Made by a program: the position numbers and the translations under genes. The notes beneath the pieces were generated by a model. It was not told the DNA's origin, searched no databases, and saw only the letters and a program-made list of their open reading frames with translations. Below, one piece after another: positions 34,387 to 44,428 of a stretch of DNA of 64,000 nucleotides (position 1 is its first letter; every line of letters begins with the position of its first letter). The stretch comes from Lithobates sylvaticus (taxonomy: Eukaryota > Chordata > Amphibia > Anura > Ranidae). The DNA lies in assembly GCA_028564925.1 (NCBI GenBank), contig CM053026.1, forward strand, positions 595,320,661 through 595,384,660, read 5' to 3'.

Positions 34387-34440
34387 GATGGTCTTTTTTT
34401 GGCCTCGCCTACTATATAACTACGTACCGATCTCAGCCTA

Positions 34441-36186
34441 AGCAAAATCACAAGACCGGAGCTCGAGGAATGTTTTTTTAACAATATAAGGTGGAGCTTT
34501 TGAAAAATTATACTACTACCATATTTTGTGATAAGTCAGAAATGTATGTGTAGTAAAGTTACTGAAAGGTCCACTTTAATGTTCTATGTTTTTGATCATG
34601 CCAGGTTCACTTTAAGTATAAATCTAGGAACAAAATGGTATTTTTTTTTTACCATGGCCGTTTTTCTAATTACTCCCCAGATTGAGTGCACAAGTGAAGT
34701 TGAACAACACAGAAACATGAGTTGGAGCTGCAGTTGCACCCATAAACACATCTGCTTTCAGGGGATTAAATAGAACTGAGATTAGCATAAACTGAGAGGC
34801 TTGTCGGACTTTACAGCTGTTGTTTCATGGATCACATTAGTAGATCACTGATTGATTTTCCCTGTTGCCTGCTTTTCAAAGCATATCTAAAAGCATATCT
34901 CAACCCTTTGGTGCTGTAATATTGTAAGCCAGGGTAGTGATGCCATCCAGCTTTTTAAATAGTATTTATTATCCATACTGTTCAATTGTGCTTGAATAAT
35001 CTATTATACCCAGTAAAAAAATGATTGTTGTTTTGCAAGGGAGAACCTATGTTTTGTATTATATAATGAATACTTCTAAAGCCCATACAAACAAAGGAGA
35101 GCCCCAAAGTTAATAAACGCTATATTAATTAAAGTTAATTATTTAGCTATCCTGACTTGTACTTTCAAACTTGACAGGAGGAGAGAACTTTAACCTGTTC
35201 TTTTGTTTTTATAACTGTATCTTTCTGTAATACATTATTCTACAACCGCGTACTATAAACAACAAATTTAGTTTTTTAGCAGACAAAATGATCAGATCAG
35301 ACGAGAAGCATAGATGTAGGTTTGACAGATGCATTTATCAGTTTGTGCTATTTTGTGGATATAAACAAACACATTAACAGTATCCTGGGAAAAAGGAAAG
35401 TTGTACAGTCTGTCAACAGAGCAATAGATCATACCTTTTAAAAGATGACTTGTACAGGTCTACAGTATATGGGATGTCATTTGTCAATGACAATGCTGAA
35501 GGAATGAGCCAAATACATTTTCTACCTAATTTGTCAAGTCATAATACTGTAATGAGATAGATCTGAGTCATGATGTCAGTCTTAGCTCTGGCACAGCAGG
35601 ATTCAATTGTCTTTTTTTTTTTTTTTTGCGCCATTTAACACACTTTTTACCAGATCATGCAGACAGACATTCCCCCCCCCCCTATTTGATTCGGAAAGGG
35701 TTAGAAGTGTTCTTAGGCTTTTATTTGCTGTGTGTGTGTGCCTTGTGGGAATATTTTCGTTCGTAGTACAATAGAATTTGGCTAGCATATCTGTAAGAAA
35801 CGCAGATGAAATTGCGTGCATTGCTGACATTCAGAGATATGCGCTGCGCTTTAGCAAACGCACAGGGGCGCCATTAATTCATTTTTTAAACAGCGTTTGA
35901 AAAAAGGGTCGGGGACTTTTTCTGAGTGTAGGGCAGCCGATTTAAATGAATGGGCTGCCCTACACACAAAACACAGCCACATAAGTCTAAACCAAGCCTT
36001 AGCAGATATGTCTTCCATCCAGGTCCCACCACTGGCGTTTGGTAAACTAAACAAATATATTTATTATATAATAATATGAGTTCATTTTATAATTTCTCTT
36101 TTCTGCTTTATAATTAGTGCTGGATTTTGGGCATTTTTAAATAATATTTTGAAGTTATTATGAGCATGATAGTGCAGTTTTCAAAG
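34441..36186. other. Unassigned AT-rich stretch
   Basis: No gene is recognised. 35620-36050 has poly-T, a C tract at 35671-35680 and a short hairpin at GTAGGGCAGCC/GGCTGCCCTAC (35929-35965), probably a decayed MITE. Confidence 0.4.
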
Positions 36187-36189
36187 TAA

Positions 36190-36523
36190 GGCCCCTTTCA
36201 CACATGCGGACCGTATGTCCGTTTTTCATCCATCCGTTTTTGGATGAAAAATGGACATACATGCATGTCTATGGGATAGCGGGTGTCAGCGGATGAGCAT
36301 CCGCTGACACCCGCTATTGTCCGCCTCCGCAATTGTCCGATTCTGCAGACGGAGGAAAACCCTATTTTTTCATCCGTCTGCAGAGCGGATCGGATGAACA
36401 CGGACAGACGGTCTGTGTTCATCCGATCCCCCATAAAGGAGAAGAAACAGCTGTGCGATCCCCGCTGAGCAGCGGATCTTCATGGGGCGGATCAATACGG
36501 ATCTGCCCCGTGTGAAAGGGGCC
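36190..36523. mobile_element. Harbinger-type MITE, 334 bp
   Basis: The termini GGCCCCTTTCACACATGCGG and CCCCGTGTGAAAGGGGCC are inverted repeats flanked by TAA (36187-36189, 36524-36526). The interior is strongly self-complementary (CATCCGCTGACACCC, CCGTCTGCAGAGCGGATCGG). Confidence 0.8.
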
Positions 36524-36564
36524 TAATAATAATTTTAACTCTGCGATTAACAAGTTAAAGCTTA

Positions 36565-36732
36565 GGCTGGCCATACATTATACAATTTCCCTTAGATTTA
36601 CCAAAAAACATGTAATATGAGGTCAAACCTAGACATTTCAATTTGTAGTCAATCAGGCAGGCCCTTGCACTACATAGTTGAAGGTAAATCTAAAGGAAAT
36701 TAAATAAAACATTTTTATTATGTATGGTCAGT
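36565..36732. mobile_element. Harbinger-type MITE, 168 bp
   Basis: The left end GGCTGGCCATACATTATACA and right end TTATGTATGGTCAGT pair imperfectly. TTA lies on both sides (36562-36564, 36733-36735). The arms TTAGATTTACC and GGTAAATCTAA also pair. A related left end occurs at 55553. Confidence 0.65.
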
Positions 36733-36772
36733 TTAAGGATAAGAAGTGGGATTGCTTTAAGGATTAGGTTAA

Positions 36773-37439
36773 GACCCCTTTCACACTGGGGCGTTTTTTA
36801 GGCGCTTTAGCGTTAAAAAAAGTGCCTGTAAAGTGCTTGAAAGAAGCCTCATCTGCAATCCCAATGTGAAAGCCCAAGTGCTTTAAGAGCCCTTTCACAC
36901 TACCAGCGCCCGAAAAACGCTGGTAAAGCGCCGCTTAAATTAGTGGCGCTTTACCAGCATTTTTAGAGCGCTAGTGGGGCGCTTTTAAACCCCTGCTAGT
37001 GGCCAAATAAAGGGTTAAAATCGCCCCCCAAAGCGCCACTGCCAAAAGCGCTTTGCAGGCGTTTTGCAGGCGCTTCCTATTGATTTCAATGGGAAAGGGT
37101 GATTTAGGAGCGGTGTATTCACCACTCCAAAAGCGCTGCAAAGAAGCTGCATGCAGGACTTTTTTTGATGCCCTGCCAGCGCAGCGCATCAGTGTGAAAG
37201 CACTCGGGCTTTCACATTGGGATTGCAGTTGATGCTTCTTTCAGGCGCTTTACAGGTGCTTATTTCACGCTAAAAGTGCCTGAAAAACACCATAGTGTGA
37301 AAGGGGTCTCAGTGTGAAAGCACTCTGGCTTTCACATTGGGATTGCAGATGAGGCTTCTTTCAGGCGCTTTACATGCGCTTTTTTTAACGCTAAAGCGCC
37401 TGAAAAATACCTGAAAAACGCCCCAGTGTGAAAGGGGTC
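36773..37439. mobile_element. Harbinger-type MITE with a duplicated arm
   Basis: The termini GACCCCTTTCACACTGGGGC and GTGTGAAAGGGGTC are flanked by TAA (36770-36772, 37440-37442). The right arm occurs twice in tandem (about 37188-37311 and 37312-37437), each copy starting GTGTGAAAGCACTC and ending in a terminus-like GTGTGAAAGGGGTCT. A related inner unit starts AGCCCTTTCACACTACC at 36890. Confidence 0.75.
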
Positions 37440-37442
37440 TAA

Positions 37443-38100
37443 TAGTTAGGACCAGGGTGAGTTTTATGGGATACAGTTGCAACAGTTGCTTTAGCCATAG
37501 GTTTAGGTGTTAAAAGAAATTGAGTAACAGGATTGGGGGCTAGTAAATGTTTTAGGGGTTAGGATAAGTTTTAATTTATTTTAAGTGACAGGAGTTAGTT
37601 TGTATTAAACTTTGGGATTGAAACATTTCTTTCTGCAGTAACACACCACATTTCAGTGCCTACTTTATATTGCCAAAATATAATGCATTGGTAGTATGTG
37701 TCCCCAATATAGATAAAATGCAGAAGACTCCAAACATGATCTAGAAATGCTCTTAGAGCACAAGGATACCTATAAACATTCTTTTATCATCCAAACCATT
37801 ATATTTCAATGCAGATCTGTGTTCTCGGGCATCTTGGCTGATCTAGCTTGGCTTGCTAGATTTACAAGCTTGATACACTAGAAACCCATGGTATGAAAGT
37901 TGACATCGATCTCAACTGTTTTATTACAGATTTCTAGTCCTAGGTCCATTCATATATTTTTTATACATACATTTTTTACCTATTTTTCCCCCCCGCTTAA
38001 TTTTTAGTTTTAATCAATTTATTTTCTTTTTTTATGTTACTTACTTGGTTTTTGATTTATATAGTGGTGTATAAAGTATGTTATAGGAAAAAAAGTATAG
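37443..38100. other. Unassigned AT-rich stretch
   Basis: No gene or element end is recognised. Confidence 0.4.
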
Positions 38101-39080
38101 GCTAGAAATGAAAATGTCAAATTAGTCTCTTGAAAGATGACACTATGGAGAATAGTTGGAGAGTGAACACTTTATTAGGTGGTTGCCATATGCTTTTCTA
38201 CCACAAGAAGGAACTAATGAGTGGATTCCAAGGTTTTAAATAGGAATGTTAAGAATAAAATAATTTCTTAATTATTTATGTAAGAATCATCTACCAATTG
38301 CATTTTTCAAAATATGGGTTAAGAAAGTTACATACAAACATCGGTTTGGGTATTAGTAGTATTGCTCAATCACATTAAGATTTGAGAGTATTTAAGATGC
38401 AGAAGAGACAGCTGAGGCCTCGCCTCCTGATGATGCTAAGCATATGACAAAACGCACAGGGAGGAAACTTCCATTACATCATTCCGTTGTTTGGAGCGCA
38501 CGCCGGCTCCCATTCACTTTGGAGCAGCAGCGTTGTTCTGTGAGAACATTGGCAGATTGTTCCGGGTGCCATGGGAGGCACTACAATTGGGAATAGCTCA
38601 TATACATTTTTTATCTGTTAATTTGAATAAACGGTCTTACGCTATGGGAGTTGTTCTGTACTTTTCTACCTTCTATGAGACAAACATGAGTATATCGGTT
38701 CCTGGAGTATGGCACATATAGTCCAGTGGATCTGTGACACAAGATCTTTGACCTTCCTTGGTGTACACTACAGGGGGTCAACTACTATTGGTGAGTTTGG
38801 TCCTAAGGGGACACGGGTGAAGACATAGTTGGAACTGTTTGGAGGATACACCTTAATGCACAAGTCACCTTATTTGAGAAGAAATTTCAGCAATTTCTGG
38901 ACTGCACAAATTGCACTTTTATATTGGACTGCATTTTATGGATACAGGCACCTTCTTTATTTGTTGTTGATTGGAGATAGGGTTTGTTTTGTGTACATAT
39001 GTAAAGGATCTCTTAGAAATGTTTTGAAAGTGTGTGTTTAATATTTTTAGGTCAAGCGCAGCTTATACACATATACACTA
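38101..39080 (+). repeat. Non-coding repeat with hammerhead-like core and GTCAAGCGCA tail
   Basis: It contains a hammerhead-like motif at 38421-38466, an AATAAACGGTCTTACGC word near 38627, and a terminal segment TTTTTAGGTCAAGCGCAGC near 39045. The tail resembles TTTTTGGTTGAGCGCACTGG at the end of the giant palindrome (~9990). The boundaries are approximate and no target duplication is identified, so its place in the foldback class is inference. Confidence 0.4.
38421..38466 (+). ncRNA. Hammerhead-ribozyme-like motif
   Basis: CTGATGA at 38427-38433 is an exact first core strand. After a 15-base segment with a TGC-TAA-GCA hairpin comes AAAACGCAC, one base from GAAACGCAC; the change is what CpG decay of CGAAA would give. 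CCTCC before the core can pair with GGAGG after it as stem I. Likely inactive. Confidence 0.4.
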
Positions 39081-39308
39081 TATACATTTAAACCAATATT
39101 GTATTATTATAAGACTAAATTGAACCCAACTTTGTAGAGCCTTACAGATTACCAGTATGTCATTTTCATTCTAGTAAATCCCATGAGAAGATAATTTGTG
39201 CTGATGAGACTCATTTGACAGTGAGGCTATGTGTGGTTACTCCTGAGGTATAAAGAGCACTTCTCATTTATCAACTTTTTCTCCATTGAGTACCGCGTTC
39301 TGCTGTTA

Positions 39309-39460
39309 GGCCTGATTTACACCTATGCATTTTTAGTGCTTTTTGCATTTTGCAGATTTGCACTACAATCCATTTAACATGGTTTCCTATGGAACACGTT
39401 CTGTAGAGCAAATCTGCAAAATGCAAAAAGCACAAAAAATGCATAGGTGTGAATCAAGCC
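39309..39460. mobile_element. Small near-perfect hairpin MITE, 152 bp
   Basis: The arms GGCCTGATTTACACCTATGC and GCATAGGTGTGAATCAAGCC pair, as do TTTTTGCATTTTGCAGATTT and its mirror, around ~39385. TTA lies on both sides (39306-39308, 39461-39463), as in Harbinger-type MITEs. Confidence 0.8.
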
Positions 39461-39463
39461 TTA

Positions 39464-40241
39464 GAGAGTAGGAAAAAAAAATCACACTGGGCCCAATAAC
39501 TTGCGCAGCACATGTGTGCAAACATACTATTGAAATCATCCCTGTATAAAAAAACTTTACACACAATCTTTTGAAATGTCTTCATTCTGGTTTCCCAAAT
39601 TTCTAAAAACAAATTAAAAGACGTTAAAACATAAAAAAAATGCAGGTGTTGACTTGATAAGGTAACTTGAGTTTTGGCTTGTTGATATGTTTTCTTTTTT
39701 GAAATAGAAGAACCATTCCGCTTGAGCACTCATCAGGATTCAATACTACAAAACAAAATACATGATATATTTAGATTGATCTATTTTCAGTACACACTTG
39801 GAACATGTTTTAAAGAGAGCACTAAAAAGACCATGTCACAGACGCAAAAGATTGCAGGTAAAAGCACAGAAAAATCAAGTATTACAAATGGTTATTTGCA
39901 GCTTTTTTCTTTTCCATTATTTATTTTTTATCGACCTGCAATGTGCTCACTCCAGAAAGTGTAATTTCCCTAGCATAGTGCCCTCCCTCTCTAACCCCCT
40001 TCTGTTCTGTAAGTGTCTGATTACCTACTGTGCTGACCCAGCTATTCTGTTCCTTACATAACCTCTCTATAAAACCATTATGTGTAGGGAGAGTGGTAAA
40101 AGGGAATACTACAATTAGTGTCACTTGAGAGTCTGCTGGGGTGCTTACATCACATCCAAGATGGCAGAACCTATTAGCAGTCTCTGGGCTTATGGATGTT
40201 TATGCAAGTGTGATGTTTACAGGTAAATGACATCCATAAAA
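39464..40241. other. Unassigned AT-rich stretch
   Basis: No gene or element end is recognised. Confidence 0.4.
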
Positions 40242-40243
40242 TA

Positions 40244-40430
40244 CACTGTATTGACGCCTGCCTTTACACACACATGAAATTTAATGGCATCCCATTTTTA
40301 GTCTGTAGGGTTCAATATTGAGTTGGCCCACCCTTTGCAGCTATAACAGCTTCAACTCTTCTGGGAAGGCTGTACACAAGGTTTAGGAGTGTGTAAAGGC
40401 AGGCGTCCCAATACTTTTGGCAATATAGTG
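40244..40430. mobile_element. Deleted Tc1/mariner derivative (MITE)
   Basis: The right end read inward is CACTATATTGCCAAAAGTAT with TA flank. The left end CACTGTATTGACGCCTGCC lacks the CCAAAAGTATTGG segment. The interior TTCAATATTGAGTTGGCCCA, CCTTTGCAGCTATAACAGCT is a remnant of the parent coding region read antisense. Flanking TA is seen on both sides. Confidence 0.7.
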
Positions 40431-40469
40431 TATGTTAAATGCATATATTTTCTTATGAGAATATTGTTT

Positions 40470-40918
40470 TTGAAATTAATATTTTGGCAAAGGGGTCATA
40501 CTTACCTCCGCTGTGCAAGGGTTTTGCACAGAATGGCCCCCATCCTCCTTTTCTGGGGTCCCTCCGCTGTGCTCTTGGCTCCTCCTATTGACCGAGACGG
40601 AGAAGCTCCTTGCCTGGGGACACTTGTGCGGGCATGCTCCCATCTCCTGCTGCGTCAATTGACACAGACAGCAGCACCCAGCCCCGCCCCACGGCTCCCA
40701 CGTCATTGGATTTTATTGACAGCAGCGGAAGCCAATGGCTCCTGCTGCTATCAATTTATCCAGTGAGGACCCAAGACACTGGCTGGAGCTGGTGTGCTCA
40801 TCCCTGTCACTGGAAAGACCGGGTTCATGTAAGTAAAAGGGAGGCAGCTGCAGCACAGGAGGTTTTTCACCTTAATGCATAGAGGTGAAAAAAACCTGAG
40901 GGTTTACAACCCCTTTAA
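40470..40918 (+). repeat. TTAA repeat, family C copy 2
   Basis: It contains CATACTTACCTCCGCTGTGC on the left and the hairpin TTTTTCACCTTAATGCATAG plus GGTGAAAAAAACC before the end GTTTACAACCCCTTTAA. The left boundary is approximate. Its terminal TTAA (40915-40918) is also the first TTAA of the next copy. Confidence 0.6.
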
Positions 40919-41418
40919 AGGGGTTATAAAGGTTTGTGTTTTTTTTACCTTAATGCATCCATGTATTAAGGTGAAAAAACACCTGGCAGTCACTGGCCCC
41001 CTAGCCCCCCCATTTTACTTACCTGAACCCCTTCATTCAGTCGGCGTGGATGCGCTGTCTCTCTCTCCATGGGCTCCCGGCTCTTGATTGGATAGATTGA
41101 TAGCAGCACAGCCATTGGCTCTCGCTGCTGCCAATTAAAACCAATGATGCAGGCACCGGGTGGCGGGGCCGAGTCTTGCATTCGGCCTCTATGGACGCCG
41201 AATGCTGGACTTGGGAGCGCACCCACAAGGTAATCCCCCAGGAGAGCGCTTCTCCCAGGGAGTTATGTGATGCGGGGAGGAACCCTCAGAGCTGCCGGGG
41301 GACCCCAGAAGATGAGGTTCAGGGACATTCTGTGCAAAACGAGCTGCACAGTGGAGGTAAGTATGACATGTTTGTTATTTAAAAAAATAAATAAAGATTA
41401 CCCTTACAATCTCTTTAA
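40915..41418 (-). repeat. TTAA repeat, family C copy 3, inverted
   Basis: It starts TTAAAGGGGTTATAAAGG, the reverse complement of the end of copy 2, and runs to CCTTACAATCTCTTTAA. It carries the same TACCTTAATGCATCC hairpin and GGAGGTAAGTATGACATG. It is in opposite orientation to copy 2 and abuts it at a shared TTAA. Confidence 0.6.
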
Positions 41419-42217
41419 GCACTAAAACAAGGTGGTTTATCATTTTCATAGTTTATGAACCTTGAGTAACAAATAAACCAAAATAACCTCACACAAGCCT
41501 GTAAACGAGGGAGGTGAAGATAGATTTATATTATTACTATAGCTTCTATTTAATAAAAGTATCTTTATTTCCTGTAGTAAAGAGTGGTCACTCAAGAATA
41601 CCCAATGGATTTGAGTTTTAACAAAGATCTTTTTTTAACAGGGACCAAGAATATCTTAGGAGAGAAAGAATGATTGAAACTGTACTTGGAACATTATTAA
41701 AAACTAAACAAAAAATGATGTATAAATAAAGTGTTAGCTCTAAGTTGGTGATCAATTTGAATACCAGGATACAAAATGGCTAAATTTCCAACTGTACCTC
41801 TATCAGAGGGACTGGCCCTCTTTTGAGACCAAATCTCCATGTCCCTCGTACAGCCTTCTTTGTCCCTCCTTTTGGTCTGGTGTGTACATCCTTATATGAA
41901 ATGTACTATTTTACTACCAATGTTATACTACATTAAACTTTTTCTAACATCTATATTACTACTTTTGTTGGTGTTAAAAGCCAACATATATGTCAAAAAA
42001 GCACTGGTTTAGACAATTTATACATATTAGATATTCATTGTCCATATCCATTGCCCACCAGGCTGTTGCAGGGATGTGTCCTTTGCTGTGTGCTTAAAGA
42101 TGTATCTCTTTATCGTTTTGGAAATTTGGAAGGTATGGTCCACCTATTATAAAAATAAAAATGTAGCTCTTGCTGCAATATTCATCCCCACTCTTATCAT
42201 GTCACCTGCAGATTCAC
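41419..42217. other. Unassigned AT-rich stretch
   Basis: No gene is recognised. Decayed Tc1 sequence begins at its right edge. Confidence 0.4.
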
Positions 42218-42312
42218 CTGTTTCAACATCACTCCAATTCCAGACCTTAACCTCAAAGAAAATATGTGGAGAGAGCTGAAAGTTTGAGTTAGCAAATGTC
42301 AGCCTCGAAACC

Positions 42313-44004
42313 TTAAAGCTGTGTTCCGCCCACCGCTGCAAAAATTAAAAACTTAAAAACTATGCTTCCACTGTCTTTACCCCAAATATTCTTTAAAACT
42401 TTGAATCAAATAATCTCACGATTTATCTGGTCTAATAAAAAACTGCGTATCTCAGCTAAGATCTTAGGCAGGGAAAAAAAACAGGGAGGGCTCGCTATCC
42501 CGGACTTCGAAAAAACTTTTATGGCAGTGTCTATTTCAAGGGTAATAGAATGGGCGAAGGACGGGGATAAGAGATGGAACAGTTTAGAGAACATAGTAAG
42601 TAGTAGTCACCTAGGACACAAAATATGGAACCCACCAAAAGCTAGAACATTGGGGGACAAAACACATGAAATAACACGGGTAACACTGGATTTATGGGAT
42701 AACATATTTAGAAGGCATAAATGGAAATACAATTCACCTCTAATTTTTTTTAAAAATAATACACTTTTTGAACCAGGTAGGAGGGATATATAAAATATTA
42801 ATAAGCGAGGAAGCACTGAGTGTACCTCCATACGTCATGAAATGGGAGGAAGAGTTAGGTTCACACTGCACTCAAAATAAGTTAGGAAAAATATTTAAGA
42901 TTATACACAGCTCAGCATTTTCTATGAAATCTGTTGAAACGAACTTTAAATGTTTCTCTAGGTGGTACCTCACTCCCGATAGGCTTAGTAAGATACAGGG
43001 GAGCACTGTCTCGGACTGCTGGCGGGGATGTAAAATAAAGGGAACGGCGGCACATATCTGGTGGGGGTGCCCTGTAATCGTAAAATATTGGAGAGAAATA
43101 TTAGAATTAATTTGCTTTATAACTAAGGAAGAGATTCCAGTGGATCCTTGGGTGGTACTCTTCCACAGGACTGAGACACCAGGGAAACAATATATATAAT
43201 CTTTAATACCTATTCTTTTAAATGAAGCCAAAAACCTAATACCGTTGAAGTGGCGTGAGCCTGCGTGCCCGACGATACGGGATTGGATTTTTGGAGTAAA
43301 CGCGACTCAAAGATTAGACAGCACTGAATCACACGTGGGGGGGCAAGGGGAAAACTCAGAACAAAGAAACAAGTGGTCAGAATGGAACGAGTTTAAAAAT
43401 TCATGGAGATATTACATTGAGATTACCAGATAGATGGCTCCGCATGTTGTATGCCAGGATTATTGGACAAAATTAGGAGCGTTGGAGATAGCCTCAATAT
43501 ATGTCATGCAAAGAGGGGAGGGTGGGGGGACAGGGGAGGGGTATAAATGGGACCAGATATGAAATTACAAATGTAAATTCCTTGCGCTTTAATATATATT
43601 GTTTTATGTTTGTTTCTTGTAAAAATTTATTAAATAAAGATTTAAAAAAAAAAAAAATTAAAAACGTACCTGTCCTGGAGTAAGCGATGTCAACACCGCA
43701 GCTGATGTTTCCATCAACTGTCGGGTGCATGCCACCGCCATTGCTGGTAAGGGAACCCAGCAGTGTAGCCTTACAGCTTCACTCCGAGAACCCTACTGCG
43801 CATGCGCGAGGCTCCACTCCTCTCTCCTACTGGCCCGGCGGCAGGGGAAGGAGGAGGGAGCCGAATGTTGATGTCAGAGGCCGCGGCCCGGACTCCCAGA
43901 AGTGGGAACAGGATATCTGTCAAAGGCAGGTGCCAAATGTGGCACCTGAGGGGGGAGGAGACAAATCAGCGGAAGTTCCACTTTTGGGTGGAACTCCGCT
44001 TTAA
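42313..44004. mobile_element. TTAA MITE inserted in the Tc1 fossil and itself hosting a LINE
   Basis: The ends TTAAAGCTGTGTTCCGCCC and GGGTGGAACTCCGCTTTAA are inverted repeats with TTAA at both edges (42313-42316, 44001-44004). Non-coding apart from the inserted LINE. Confidence 0.8.
42353..43653 (+). pseudogene. 5'-truncated L1/Tx1-type LINE, ORF2 C-terminus
   Basis: The first frame (42362-42793) reads LPQIFFKTLNQIISRFIWSN and GGLAIPDFEKTF, the region just after RT. A second frame (42768-43199) has DCWRGCKIKGTAAHIWWGCP, the Cys/His-rich C-terminal motif. The frames are separated by a shift near 42775. A polyadenylation word AATAAAG and an A tract close it at ~43653. AAAATTAAAAAC flanks both sides (42341-42352, 43654-43665). 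Truncation, tail and duplication show target-primed insertion. Confidence 0.85.
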
Positions 44005-44428
44005 TGACTTGGAGAGGATCTGCAAAGAGGAGTTTTACAAAATCCCTCCCGAGATGTGTGCAAACCTGGTGGCAAACTACAAGAAACATCTGACTTGTGT
44101 GATTGCCAACAAGGGTTTTGCCACCAAGTACTATGTTTTACAAAGGGGTTGAATACTTATTTCACTCATTAAAATGCAAATGCATTTATAACTTTTTTGA
44201 AATGTGTTTTTCTGGATTTTGTTGTTGTTATTCTCTCACTGTTAAAATAAACCTACCATTGAAATGATAGACTGATCATTTCTTTGTCAGTGGGCAAAAG
44301 TACAAAATCAGCGGGGGATCAAATACATTTTTCCCTCACTGTATGTATAGGGTGTAGGGCTTGGAAGTGCACCACATACAGGGTACAGAATTTAGGAGTG
44401 CAGTATGTACAGGGTTGGGACTCAGAAG

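Larger units (their letters stand above)
32450..34440 (+). repeat. Old interspersed repeat split by two solo LTRs
   Basis: The host pieces are 32450-32569, 33651-33692 and from 34387 on. Joined, they give a continuous ...CAATG(A/T)AAT, TAATACTGACATAAAATC, ATAGGTTGGACTTGATGG, TCTTTTTTTTGGCCTCGCCT... segment that I recall as common in amphibian and fish genomes. I cannot name the family with confidence. Confidence 0.55.
42218..44341 (+). pseudogene. Tc1 transposon fossil, 3' part, split by a TTAA MITE
   Basis: The left piece (42218-42316) reads like the [15 protein letters not shown] region of Tc1 transposases (DLNLKENMWRELKV in two frames). After the MITE, 44005-44151 reads [20 protein letters not shown], ending at a TGA after QRG. 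The two meet in PRNL-NDLE exactly at the TTAA target. The 3' terminus read inward is CAGTGAGGGAAAAATGTATT with TA flank at 44342. The 5' two thirds are missing. It is a dead, old copy. Confidence 0.8.

Noticed and set aside
34083-34484. Overlapping GC-rich frames of 110-133 codons
   Set aside because: They lie in the GC-rich part of a solo LTR; frames are open on both strands because of base composition.
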